Part shown: positions 22,187 through 34,325 of the stretch, piece by piece
Layout of the letters: each line of letters opens with the position of its first letter
Numbering within the stretch: position 1 is the first letter of the stretch
Assembly: GCF_042453785.1 (NCBI RefSeq)
Contig: NC_091675.1
Span: 3,980,501 to 4,044,500 of the forward strand
Origin: Malus domestica
Lineage: Eukaryota > Streptophyta > Magnoliopsida > Rosales > Rosaceae
Length of the DNA stretch: 64,000 nt
Direction: 5' to 3'
The notes under the pieces: model-generated
Told to the model about the DNA's origin: nothing
Database searches by the model: none
Seen by the model: the letters and a program-made list of their open reading frames with translations, nothing else
Position numbers and translations under genes: made by a program

Positions 22187-24643
22187 ATGCCACTCTTTTT
22201 CCACCGCCAATCTTCTCTCCCCACCGCCACCGCCACCGCCACCTCCCCCTCCTACTCCTCCAAGCTCCTCAAGCCCCTAAAGCCCCATCCTGCCACTGTC
22301 CCCACCCGCACTCCCCTGCCCATTATCGTCTTTTCACTCGTCTCCCTCTTCATCGGCCTTGCCGGAACCATCTTCGCCATCGCCGCCTTCCGCCGCCCTA
22401 CCCCCATTCCCATTTTCCGATGCGGCAAATCGGACGACACTTTCCGGGGGTTCTACTCTCTGTCGAAGTCTCGGCAGGCCGGGGATAAAAATGGTGGCTT
22501 GGTTGATCGGCCCAAGCTTCTTGGGCTCGTCGGAATTCAGACCGGGTTCGGCTCGGCCAATCGCCGTGCAGCGTTGCGGAACACTTGGTTTCCTTCCGGC
22601 CCAGATGGCCTTTTGAGGTAAATTTCAGTTTTTTGCAGTATAGTTACTAAATTTTGCAGTTAATCTGATTGGTTTCGATCAAATTTTGTCAAGTTACTAA
22701 ATTTATAGTTTATGTACACTTGTTTGATATCACTTCTGGGTTTTGTATGATCAATTGCTGGGGCTGATCTTGATTAATTTATTGATTTTGATTAGCTTAA
22801 CAAAGATTAAGATCAACAATCTGGCTCTGATTGAAATGTCTTTTAGCTCCTTTTATTGGGAGAGTAAATTTATGCCTTTACCTTGTAGGTTGGAACAAGC
22901 TACTGGTTTAGCATTTAGGTTCGTTATTGGGCGATCGAAAGACTCAAAGAAGATGGCAGAGCTTCAGAAAGAGATCGATAAGTACAGGGACTTTTTGGTT
23001 ATTGATATCAATGAAGAATATCCAAACCTTCCATGGAAAACGTAAGATTTGTCGGTTTTATTGAAGTTTTTGTCACGTTGATGATGGATTTGTGTTCTTG
23101 GCAGTTCATGTCATATTGCTTTCTCACGCTGTTTCGCAGGTTGGCGTTTTTCAAATCAGGATTTCAACTTTTCGAAGCAGATTACTACGTCAAAGCCAAT
23201 GATGACATTTATTTGCGTCCAGGTATATTATAGTGCCTGACTATATGCTGTCATGAAGCCGTGAATATGAATGCATTGGAATTTACTGATGTTTCCATAA
23301 TTTTCCAGATCGACTAGCAACACTTCTAGCCAAGGAACGAACACATCCACAAACCTACATTGGATGCATGAAGAAAGGACCAGTAGTCACTGACCCTAAA
23401 ATGAAATGGTTTGTTGGTTTTCAACTTGTTATCCCAGAGTGTTTACCTTTGTGCTCGGTTTACATTTTTTTGTAATAATCCGTCCATCTGTTATTCATCA
23501 ATTATGTCCGTTCAGGTATGAGAAATCAGGACATCTAATCGGGAATGAATACTTTCAGCATGCTTTTGGTCCTATTTATGTTCTGTCTGCAGAGGTGGTA
23601 GCATCATTGGCAATCGCTAGAAATAGCAGGTCAGCCACCTGTTTTTATTCGTGTTTTCTTTATGTCAGTCTTTGCCTCGTTTCAAAAAAAAATTATATAT
23701 TGATATTTAGAACCCCCATGTGAAATATGGCTTAGGCTTTAGTTTTAGCTTCTCATTCGCTATGGACGTCCCTTTGTTTGATAGATGTATTTCCCGTCTT
23801 TCAGTTTGAGAATGTTTAGCAATGAGGACGTCATGGTTGGATCATGGATGCTTGCTATGAATGTCAATCATGAGGATAATCGGGCATTATGTGACCCTCG
23901 CTGCACACCTACATCCGTTGCAGTCTGGGACATCCCAAAATGTTCAGGTACTTTATCCAACAGATCATATCGTTACAGTCACAGATATAAAAACAAAAAA
24001 AAAAAAAAAAAAAAAATGTATATAAAAAAAAAAACCTCCTAGTTATACTGTAAATTTGAAAGACCAATTGTTGATTTCTGGTATGATCATGTACATAGAC
24101 AGAGGCTTATGTTATCCTTTAATGAGAAAACTGGTGCAATAATTCTTCTTTCCGTCGAATATAGTCCATACCCTTTGGCTTGAGTCATAGATTAATATAA
24201 TACTTAAACCTTTGAAAAATATAATGTGATATGTGAAGTAATCTCTCGAATGCTCTTTAAACAGGATTATTGGCCAGTATTTTCCTTACAAAGAAACTTT
24301 ACCTAGATCTCTTGATCTGGGGCCTTTGTGATAAGAAATACCAGACTCAAATCTTGGATATAGCGAATGAAAAGCACTAAATGTCTTGTTTACCAAAGAA
24401 TTTGATTGTTCAAATAATAATGTCTGATAGTTTTGAACAGACCACCTGGCTTCTTCTATGTGTACTGTGTTGAATTAGTCAACATAGAAGTGTTTTGAAA
24501 AGGGTTTTTATCGGTAAGATGCAGTGATGTGAAAAAATTCTTGAAAACTTGTAGGTTTGTGCAACCCAGCTATTAGGCTGAAAGAGCTTCATGCGATGAG
24601 AATGTGCTCCAAAAGTCCGACTCTGCTTCCTGATGACGGATAA
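22187..24643 (+). CDS. Beta-1,3-galactosyltransferase, GT31 family (B3GALT12-14 type), 7 exons
   Basis: Golgi type II glycosyltransferase predicted to add beta-1,3-galactose to glycan acceptors. Exons 22187-22617, 22889-23041, 23140-23222, 23309-23408, 23516-23629, 23805-23947, 24555-24643; all GT/AG, one frame of 370 residues. The start is ATG 22187; an in-frame GTG nine bases earlier is not a plausible start. A Ser/Thr/Pro-rich cytosolic tail is followed by a membrane anchor (about 44-67), the GT31 donor motif [12 protein letters not shown], a metal-site region [12 protein letters not shown] (N215-D216-D217), [11 protein letters not shown], and a conserved C-terminus with [12 protein letters not shown]. 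The metal motif reads NDD where I expect DDD (AAT at 23198-23200). Acceptor specificity is unknown. Confidence 0.93.
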
Positions 24644-25746
24644 TGAACTATGGCACAGTGCCCTCCAATGCCGGTAATAGAGGAAGATCAGATGGCTCCA
24701 CTGACAGAATCTCGTTTCTTAGAAGATAAAATGAAGTCACCTGGAGCCAGCTATGGAGAACTTACTCTCAAAGTATTTATCCATTCATCGGTTCTTGTTG
24801 TACAAGTGACGTATTATTAACTGAGCATTTTTCCTAGCCCGCTTCGACTTAGGCAAATCTAAATGTAATCTTGGATTCCACTAAATATGTACAATACCAG
24901 TAATACAAGAAATACATGAATATACCAGTGCTAAATTTGTGCAGAAGACATGGATTTGAAGACTGATATGTTGGTGTTGCAATTGTCCTGTAACTTTGTC
25001 CAGGTTCTATTTTATAACATATAGAAGTTGACACTATTGATTTTGTCATGGAAACTCGAAATGATACCATTTTCCCTCAAAAACAGAACTCTAGCTATAA
25101 CATTAGAACACGAGAAATGTTATGATCAGTTGCTCGCGTGATTACTCTTGGTTGTTCTTACTTTGTGAGTCTCATAATTGTGAATGACTAGAATCACCTC
25201 CACTATCGCACTTTAGTTTCACAAGCATAATTGCCGAGAATAACCCCTACGGTCGTGCGACTGATATCACGACTGTGATAGCTTGACCAACTTGATGATC
25301 ACTCCCAAAGGTAACATGCCTCTACATCGAAGTTTTTCTCAGTGAGAAATGACAATCCCGTCCACTTTGGAAGGGCTTGTCCCTTTTATACGACATCCAC
25401 CTCCACTGTTTGAAGTCGTCCAACTACCCCAAACACGGACCATCGGATCCGTTTACAAAAAAGGTCAAGAGAAAATCAACGGTTGTACACAGGACAAGTG
25501 ATACATGTCAGCCGCACAGAATCACGAATCCTTCTCTTACTCCCAAATCTGACTCCGATTCCTCAGTTTCAGTTACGACTTCACCCGACATAAATACGCT
25601 CACGTCAAGTCATCACCTCGGGTCCACGTCTTCCTACGTGGCACAGTCCTGCCAGCGTGGTACGTGCTTTACTCCCCCATTTATAATCCACTTGTTTTCG
25701 CTTTTTCACGCACATACTCTGCTCTCTCTCATCAGAGTCCCAGCGC
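24644..25746. other. Intergenic: galactosyltransferase 3' flank and promoter of the next gene
   Basis: About 24644-24850 is probable 3' UTR. The rest shows no gene; the frame at 25377-25829 overlaps the next gene's start in another frame and is a shadow. Confidence 0.4.
25635..25642. promoter_or_regulatory. ABRE/G-box-like element
   Basis: TACGTGGC, an ABA-response-element-like core, about 105 bp before the start codon of the unknown gene; CCACGTC lies just upstream (25624-25630) and TACGTGC downstream (25661-25667). A TTTATAA motif at about 25680 could be the TATA box. The cluster suggests bZIP control, unproven. Confidence 0.4.
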
Positions 25747-26265
25747 ATGGAAGCAGCTGCCCCAAAGTCTCCTCCGCCGGAGTCTGCCATCTCCGTCAAG
25801 ATCGCCGGAAAGTTGCCGGAGCTCATTGACGAGCTCTTGCCGGAGATTCCCATTAAAGAAGAGTTGATTGAGGAGGTCATGCAAGAGCTCTACAAGGAGA
25901 TAACCGCCGGTACCACCACCACTACAGCTACTTCTGATTGCACCAAACCGTCTTCACCGGCGGCGACATTTCCGACGCCGTCTCTGGTGGTCGGGAATGG
26001 GAAGAGCGAGAGCTGCGGGGCGTCGGTTTCTGACTCGGCGTCAACCGTGATGGCCGGCGTCGAGTTTGTCAGGCCCGCCAGAAAAACCGGGGGATCGCCG
26101 GAGAATGGGGCGTGTACGAGTGAATGCGGGTGGAGTAATAATGGGATGGTAGTTGGGAAGGAAGGAATGGACGGCTGTGATCATGCAGGGGAGGTTGATG
26201 ATGAATGGCTGGAGAGAGTGCTGATGAGCACGTGGGGCCCGGTAGATCTTGATCCATGGCTCTGA
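25747..26265 (+). CDS. Single-exon plant protein of unknown function, 172 residues
   Basis: Not recognised. The frame runs from ATG 25747 to TGA 26263-26265 without introns, is GC-rich compared with its flanks, and has promoter-like elements upstream, so it is probably a real gene. The N-terminal third (about residues 14-50) is an acidic, likely helical block, LPELIDELLPEIPIKEELIE, continuing EEVMQELYKEI. A Ser/Thr/Ala-rich middle looks disordered. The C-terminus ends with DDEWLERVLMSTWGPVDLDP then WL. No signal peptide, membrane segment, metal site or catalytic motif is visible. The conserved-looking ends around a disordered middle suggest a small regulatory or interaction protein, which is inference only. 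Confidence 0.75.
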   Translation: MEAAAPKSPPPESAISVKIAGKLPELIDELLPEIPIKEELIEEVMQELYKEITAGTTTTTATSDCTKPSSPAATFPTPSLVVGNGKSESCGASVSDSASTVMAGVEFVRPARKTGGSPENGACTSECGWSNNGMVVGKEGMDGCDHAGEVDDEWLERVLMSTWGPVDLDPWL

Positions 26266-26680
26266 TGATCAATTGGATGTTTTGTTGTTGTAGAAAGTGT
26301 CCGTACATATCAAATTAATAGCTTGAATAGAGAGTTTTATTAAGAGTAGAAAGGAAGCTTCAAGACTCAAAATAGTAAAAAACTAGTCTTATTTATGAAA
26401 TGTAAGTGTTTGGATCCAAATTTACACCATCGGTCTGTTTAATCAAGAACGTTGAGTAAGCATAGTTCTCAACCGTTGGATGGAAAAGTGAAAATATTTT
26501 TGTTAAAAGATAATATTATGGTTTTTATCATAATAATCTTTTAATACGAATTATCTGCATCTTTTTAAACCAAATAAATGGGATGCAAATCATAACCTCA
26601 ACGTAGAGGCAAGCAGAACAATCCAAGTTAATTTGGATTTGTTAGCAGTGTATTATGTGAATTAGAGCAGCTTGGCTTGG
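26266..26680. other. 3' flank of the unknown gene, AT-rich
   Basis: I see no further feature. Confidence 0.4.
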
Positions 26681-27600
26681 ACTCTTCACGTGGCATAACA
26701 TGGATCTGCAAGTTTTGGATAATGGTGAATAGAAAACCTAAGTAGGTTAGGTTGTTTAATGGATGTTGTCAGACGGATAGGCTTTTGGATGTGTGATGGG
26801 TTAGGTTTTTATTAGCTTTGAAAAGTCAACCATTTGAAGATAGACTTTAAGCCTATGCCACGGATCAGTTTGAGTTTTAGTTGGACTCCACAATTATCTA
26901 GCCGTGTCAAGCAAATATCAACCCTATAAATACAAGGCGCTATGCAACGTAAAAGAGGATCTCCAACTCAACACACAAACTGCCTTGTGTAAACCCTCGC
27001 TCTACGCGAAACCTTTTAAACATCTTGAGATTTTTTATTTTCTTTTTTTCGCCAACACGTCTTCAGTTTGGATAAATAGCACTGTGAAAGCAACCGGCGA
27101 ACATCTTCAGTTTGGATAAACAGCACTGTTGCCGTAGAATTAGCCGATCGTGAAGCACCTTCAGTTTGGATAAACAGCACTGCGACAGGGCCTACTGGTT
27201 ATCTATCCAAGTCTCGGTTGAGAAGGATTTTTGAATCCTTATTGGCAGAGGTCATCTCATTAGCCTTCTCGGCGAAGTAAGGTGTTACAAGTTACTACAT
27301 TCGGCACATTGAAAGCCGAATTTGATATTGAACTTCACAAAGCTAGCAGCCTTGTCTTCAAGCTTTAGAACCCGAAGGCCGAGACGTGTTCCTTCCTCAG
27401 CCGCAGTCGCAAGATTAAGAAGTCAGCAGCGCACCCAACGCAACATCAACAAATTTTACTTCTCGGCTGAGCTCGATCGACGAGTTGGCACGCCCCGCAC
27501 ACAACCGAATGACGTAGTTAGCTTATTAATTACTCGGCTTGCGCACCACGTAGGCTTGGTAGTTTTTAAGGTCAACAGTAAGTCAAGTCAGTTGGCCCGT
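26681..27600 (+). mobile_element. LTR-like retrotransposon fragment
   Basis: A TATA box (CCCTATAAATACAAGG, about 26921-26936) is followed by a leader-like stretch and three copies of CTTCAGTTTGGATAAA. No polymerase or gag frame accompanies it. Composition is GC-richer than its surroundings. I read it as LTR-derived, but lack a second LTR or target duplication. Confidence 0.4.
27061..27182 (+). repeat. Three spaced copies of a 24-bp motif
   Basis: CTTCAGTTTGGATAAACAGC followed by ACTG occurs at 27061, 27105 and 27159 (one base different in the first), spaced 44 and 54 bp apart by unrelated sequence. Confidence 0.85.
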
Positions 27601-27759
27601 AATAATACATTCTGATTGTGCCGTCGTAAATTATAGCAGTTGAAGAAAATAGTAATCTTATTAAGATATAGTCTTACCTGCAATAATGCATTCTGGTTGT
27701 GCCATCGTAAATTATAGCAGTTGAAGAAAATAGTAATCTAATTAAGATATAGTCTTACT
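27601..27759 (+). repeat. 81-bp tandem duplication
   Basis: The segment starting AATAATACATTCTG at 27601 is repeated from 27682 with only a few substitutions, including the shared ATTATAGCAGTTGAAGAAAA. Confidence 0.85.
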
Positions 27760-28028
27760 CTGTTTTCATGTGGATGTTGTGTGTGAAATTGTGGTGAATC
27801 TGATGTCTAAACCCCAACTTTAATTTCTCTTTTTTTCTTTGCTTTTTTTTTTTTTTTACTTTTCTTTTCCTTTTCCTCTCCTTTTGTCAAAGTATAAGTC
27901 CCTACCCATTTTCTTGAAATGAAGAGTTCATCAATTTTCCTTTTTGTTTGAATTAAGCAAACACTTGAACATAATCATGGTTTGTGTGGCATTTTGCTTT
28001 TATGGCATTAGCAAGTTGAAAATTTTAT

Positions 28029-28183
28029 AGGGAATTTTAATGAAAAACTTCCGGTATTGTTCACTTTAACGAAAAATCATATTTTCAAACTCAAAAGTCA
28101 ATCCTGATACTATTCACTTTACCTTTTATTTTGTTCTTATCGTTAAAACTCAAAGTTTTCAAACATTTTTAATTAGTTTTCCT
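28029..28183. mobile_element. 155-bp MITE, same family as 3416-3568
   Basis: Starts AGGGAATTTTAATGAAAAAC and ends AATTAGTTTTCCT. Contains CTATTCACTTTACC and AAAACTCAAAGTTTTCAAAC as in the copy at 3416. The AT-rich flanks (AATTTTAT before, AATTTTTT after) are compatible with an 8-bp duplication. I recall this family as very common in apple. Confidence 0.65.
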
Positions 28184-28189
28184 AATTTT

Positions 28190-29350
28190 TTATAAGCACT
28201 TGAAAGAAGAATCCATCATTTTATCATCTTTATCCCTTGGCATAGTCTTCAGTGCAACTTTCTTACGAAAAAGACTTACATCAAACAGATTCATCGTCAC
28301 TTGATATTTTGATTTAATAAAGCATTGTTATGTGTAACTTTTTATCCACATAACATTGAATTATTAGATCGGAATGCCACAACAATGATGAATTCGTTAC
28401 ATATAAATTGCTCTCATTCTTTAAGAAATGTCAACAATGATACACAGTTTCGTCCCCTGTTTTACCTTCTAACTTATTAATTTTTCTTATTAATTTTTAA
28501 AAACAAAATTTAAGTATATGAAAGTAAAAAAGAGAAAAGAAATCACGAAAATCATTTTCTAAGAGCATTTGCCTTCAACGAGGGTAGCAACCCAATCAGC
28601 AAATTAAAAAAATAGCAACTGACAGTTATCAAATTGGTCTAGCAATATATTTTATTCAAAATATTGTTTAATAAAATGTTTGAAGATAAAATTTGGACCG
28701 ACAAGATAAGTTAAGCTTAAGATATTAATATTTTAAAGTGAGAAATAAAGTTTGAAGAGTTGGTTGAAGAGTGAGCTAGAGTGACAAATTTTTAAAGTAA
28801 CGTAAAAGTGCCAAATGAAAAAGCAGATTATGCTTTAAAAAAAAAATTACTATCTTCTTTGGAGATGCTAAGTAAAAATGTACGAGTCCACGGATCACTG
28901 TCTATATTATCTAGCATATGGTCGCATCTTGAATTCATGTTTCAGAGACTCACAGTACTAAGTACTTATGAAATTGCTTCGGTACATATGTAAGGTTGAC
29001 GCACTGTCCTATATAGCATGCCAATAGGCCAGCACTCTTCACCTAAATTGCTGCCAGAGATGTAGGCACAACACAAATTGAATTCAAGGAGTGTGTGAAT
29101 AGCATTTTCCTACAAATATAACCCCTGTTTTCTGCACCATAAAAAATGAACCCAATGCAATGAAGAACAGGAGTAATTGTGGCTTTTCTTTCCTTAGGCT
29201 TTTGGCTTTGCAGTCCTTAGACAGTAGAATCTTTGCTATATGTGTCAATTATCCTTATCAGTCTCTCTCTGCATAGCTAACCTAGCCTTGAGTGCTCTTC
29301 AAGTGTTGGACTGCTCTCGAGAAGGACTTTTGTTGTTGCGGTATTTCAAG
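28190..29350. other. AT-rich intergenic DNA
   Basis: I see no gene; the frame at 28808-28993 is not supported. Confidence 0.4.
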
Positions 29351-29353
29351 TTA

Positions 29354-29760
29354 ATTCATGCACTATTTTGTGACAGAATTAAAACGCATGACGATGACGG
29401 CATGTGATTGGATTGAAATATACAATAGTATAGTAAATCTTTCTCCTCCAAAACACTCAATTCCAGTCATATAGTTGAGTTTAAGTCCCCTTTTTTGTGT
29501 CAGCAAGTGTTCTGTTTAAGTTTTGGAAGGGAATTAAACTCTACTTGAAATTGAGAAAATTCATGTACTGTTGTATGAGAAAGTTAAAATGCATAGCAGT
29601 ACGTGATTAAATTGAAATAATTTAGACGAACATCTCAGTTGTAATAAGTTTGTCTCATCCAAAATACTCAATTTTGGTCTTAAATCCCCTCTTTTTTAGT
29701 CAGCAATTATTCTGCTTAATTAAGATTTGGATGAGAGTTAAACTCAATTTCAACTGATGA
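29354..29760 (+). repeat. Diverged tandem duplication, period about 206 bp
   Basis: 29354-29559 and 29560-29760 share TTCATG, ATTGAAATA, CTCAATT, AGTCAGCAA-like and GTTAAACTC blocks in the same order at about 75-80% identity. No coding content. Confidence 0.6.
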
Positions 29761-32700
29761 ATTTCACTCTCAAAAGTGAAGCAAGAACAAAACAAATAGA
29801 CCAGATCGTTCAATAAATATTAACTATTCCAAGCTACCCTCCGTAATAAATCGATGTGTCTTGTCTTCCGCGTGTTCACATGTGGATGGTAATTGATTTT
29901 CAAAGGAGGAAAAAAAGGACCACCAGATGTGGCTTGGGGCCTTGGGTATAGCAAGTTCAAATTACAGTTCGGCTACTTAATGTCTTTCTTCCTCGTAACA
30001 AAATAGACGGTGTAATCAGTTGTATATATATTAAAAGATTACAACCGAGCTGATAACTTATTAGTCTGAAAGACTCGTCGTGAACAACAAAATATCTACA
30101 AACCCCTTAATTGACACCAAAGAGTGTGCTAAACTCCGATCACGAAGTCTTTCTCCTTTCCTCCATGTCCTTATATGTATGCATTGAATGATATACATCT
30201 ACAAGTTCGAATTTCTCTCTGTATTTAAAAACACAAAATGTTTTATTTTCTAGCCAAGTATTGGAGAAGAACTTGCATGAAATATGTTGCAATGTGCTTA
30301 AGTTTTTTTCTACATGTCATTTCATTATTATACCAGAAGGTCACAATAGCGATAAACGCGTTTCATGCAAGTTATTCCCAATGTAATGAGATATTGAGAT
30401 TATATAATTTGAAAAGGACGTGAGAGAGCAAACCCCAAATATTATATACGCTGTGAACTTTTTGATGGAAAATCTGGAAATAATTATGCAGAAAGCTTTA
30501 GGAGTTTCCAAGCAAGTACGCACAGAAGCTACTACTATTACAACCTCTATCTGCTTTCTGCACTGCTGTTATTAATTAAAATTATTATTGGAGATTTGGT
30601 TTGGTGATGGTTTACTCTAAAGACAGACGTAGTCAGTAATGGTCGCTGTCATCTTATAGGTGCAGGACCATCGGACCATATGATGGTCCTTCTCCTTCCT
30701 TCCTTTCCTATTTTTTTCAGGTTTAGGCTTTTGGGGTAATTGAGGACACTGAGGACTGAGGAGGGTCCCAAAATTAGATAAACTTTTGTCTTTGCGTTTA
30801 GAGTGGTCTCCAAGCAATTTCCATGTTTAGAGCTCAAGAGTAAAACCATACTTATGGTCTCTGAATCTTGGTAATGGTTTCAGTTTAAGAAACCGTACTA
30901 CGATCTTATGAGTATTGGCCCAATCTTGGTTAGGTTTTTGTGTGAATGAAGGCACAGTATGGGCCAGGAAATAAAATTGAACCCATTCTTTGAGATCCAA
31001 ATGCACCTTTGCCAGTTAACACCCTACTGAGGATAACGAATTGTAAGGTTGTAGATGAATATATATTATGTGGTCTGATGAGCTACCACACGGTTTAAGC
31101 CGAAAAACAGCGATGCATTGCATGCCCACCAAGCAAGGACACAGTAGCGTCGTGTCACGTAACTCAGACTGACCCCCCAATTTCAGAACCAAGAGTTTGA
31201 TGACAACTACATTCCTACATAAAACCATCCCCACATAAAACCATCCCCATATTTTTTTTGCATGCTAATTCCTATATATTAAGATCGAGTGAGATATATA
31301 TACAAATATATATATATGTATATTACCTAGATCTGTACATAGCCCATATCATGACAAATTAATAAATTAATCAACTTACGTAGCATGCTTCTTGATCTCA
31401 TAAATTCATGAATCATAACCAAATTAATATTATCTTTAAGTGAAAATTATGCATTTTTTTCTGGTCTGAGAGATCGATCATTGATGTGCCAACGTTGTTA
31501 ACTTGTTGATTTTCTAAGCTCACGATCACGTATTGTTGTTGATTAGGTATTTCATGGTCGTGATTTACGATTCTAGCTAGCTGGTTAGTATCATCTGTAT
31601 TCTTCTTCTCTTAGTGATTGATATATGATGGTTATGGTTGAGGAAAAGAGGTAAGCCGTACTATAGGAATTGACAACTAATTGTGTGAACAGGATAATTT
31701 CATAGGAGGAAAATGGTGTGATTGAGATTCAAGTGGCTCAGATGGTTAGTTGTTGAGAACTTGAGAGCATCTGTGTTGATGCACAAAACTGGAGGGGTCT
31801 TGGAACAACGTAAATTCGACCGTGAATCTGCAAGAAAGTAAATAACACAAGATGTATCGTGATTCACCTCAAGGTTTGGGCTACGTTCAACACTGATATT
31901 GTATTTCTGAGAGGATTGTAAGGGAGAGAGTGTGAGGATCCTCATGGCCTAGCAATTGGCCTCTGAGGATGAGAGTGAGGCCTCCCCAATTGTGAGGGTG
32001 AGAGGTCATTTTATAGAATAAGGGCTCCTCACTTATTACATATTTGCCCATTCCTTTATTACATAATTACATTTGAGTCCTCCGAGTATTTATACGAGAT
32101 CTAAATATGGGGGCCCTAAGTATGGTATAAACAATCTGTATCCAAGGATGGAAGTCTAGCATACGTTCTCGACCTTATGTTTGAATGAAGAACCGTTACC
32201 TACCCAAAAACTTTAGAACTAAATTGTTAAAAATGCACAACAATATATAGTACCGATGTATTACTCAAGCACTATAAAACTGGTACTGAAGACTACACAT
32301 GCACTACAAACACGGTAAACAAAGAACCTTTGAATGACATCTTTCTGAGAATCATTTGAAGTTTTCTCAATTGGCTTTTTCAAATCCCTCTATCAAATTT
32401 TTGTACTTCATTCCTAACAAATTTTTACTAAGTTTCATGGAACTTTAAAATGTGTCTCATCCAAACACACGATTTTAAGAATATTTACATTCTTTGCCAA
32501 TTAATTTTGACTTTAATATTCGCAATATTCTAACAGTATACAATAAGGGTTTTTAAAAAAAAAAAAATTCATGCAAAACGGGGTAATTTTTTTTTTCCTG
32601 TCCGTGAGTAGATTTTGAGTTTATGCTGCTTTTCTTAACAAAATTTATTGATTCGAGCTTAGCCAAAACAATATGTTGCTAACTGTAGAACAAACCTCAT

Positions 32701-34325
32701 CAGGTGGGTATTGTGCATGCTCGCAGCTAGCTTAGATATAAAAGGGGCGCCCTGTCCCGCGCCAGTTTACGTATAAACCAATGTAATCTATAAGAGGCAG
32801 CAAAGATTTTTATCTGACGATGTATTGGTGAAAAGGAATTGGAAACGGACAAGAATTAACAAAAATCTTGTGAGACGACTGAATAAATGAGTATAAAGAA
32901 ATTGCCTTCATATATTCTTCAGATTAAGTAATCATTGCTTGCACCGTTTGACCTGATCATCAGTGTGAGAAAAAGAATAGGAGAGAGAGAGAGAGAACGA
33001 AATATAAAGATGATCAAGCAAAACGATTGTGTAAAATATATATGAATGGATATATAAAAATTAGAAGTACATTAATTTGTAAAGGTATTGCTGAAAGAGA
33101 GAAATGAAAATATCAGAATTTGAAGAGTAAAATCGAGGGTGATAGCAGGTGCGGCCCTGTGGGGAACTAAGAGAGAGAGAGAGGCGCTGTGTTACTGTCT
33201 GTTGCCTGTGCCAGCATTTGATGAGTTTTGGCAAGGCTAACTGGCTAAGGATGGGAGACGCTTCCATATGCAAATAGGCTATCCACATACATTACCATTC
33301 CATACCCGTCTCTTCATATATCTCTGCACAGTTTTCTAGATTTAATTTATCTAAGTATTAATTTATTCTTCAAACTATTTACTTTTGAATCTATATATCG
33401 ATGGAAGTTGAAGTTTCACTTTGCTGTCGAGCATATAATTAGACTGCTATAGGATCTTTTCGGACAGAACTTTCCCAACCATTTTTTTTACTTTTGTGGA
33501 GTCCGAGGACCCGATAGGCTCCTTAAGACATTTCTACCAATTGGCAAAATGAGAAACTTTCGATGTGAGGCCTTTCTACGTCCTCACATATCAGTTAGAT
33601 TCAGTTGTAAACGCTCATAGTTTAAACACAAAATTGGATCTCTTCTAGCTATTGCCGGATTGAGAAGATGATTACTTAAGATTGTATTATAAAATAGAAA
33701 AGGATTAAGATCTTATTATTTATTGGTGGTGACTTCTGGTGAGAGAATAATTGATACTTAGAAGATTAACAGTGCACAGAGGATTAACAGTGATGAGAAT
33801 AGATACTTGAACCTCTAAAACCCTATCTAAGACCCCACACACGCACACAACACGTACACGGACATGATAATATAGTTCTTTACGTGCGGTAAAAATTTAC
33901 ATGTTGTGAGTTGTTTGTATGTATTTGGTGAAGTTTTTTTATCAAGTGGTATAAAATAGTGGGGGGTGAAAACTGCAGTAATGAATAAATAGGGTTTGTC
34001 ATACATACTGTACAGGAGCGGCATTGCGAGCAGTAGCATTCAGCACCTCCTTTGTATTTGTCATTTTCTAGCCGCAGCTTGTTTATCTATCTATCTATCT
34101 GAGTCCTCTTGACATGAAGTCACGTGAATGCCTTTCAGCCTTCAGGACCCTCTCGATCTCTCTCTCCTCTTCTGGTTCTTGCCCTGAATATCTCAGGTCC
34201 TTTTGATCAGCCTTTAGCCTATCTCATATTGTCCTCCTTTGCTGGACACTCGACACACAACACCCTCCCCTCTGTCCCTCTCTATATCTCTCTCCTTTCT
34301 TTCTCCAGATCTCTCTCCCTCCTAT
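29761..34325. other. Long non-coding interval upstream of the GATA gene
   Basis: No gene supported. About 31790-32130 has a minus-strand LTR-like look (GATTCACCTCAAGGTTTGGG, GAGGATCC...), low confidence. A GA run lies at about 32980 and 33172. I looked for common plant microRNA sequences and saw none. Confidence 0.4.

Noticed and set aside
30617..31234. Minus-strand frames near 30.6-31.2 kb as small genes
   Set aside because: Short, overlapping in different frames, and without recognisable domains or splice context.
33120..33300. Possible microRNA hairpin upstream of the GATA gene
   Set aside because: A phrase resembling part of miR169 (GGCTAAGGATG) was seen, but the mature sequence does not match and no pairing arm was found.
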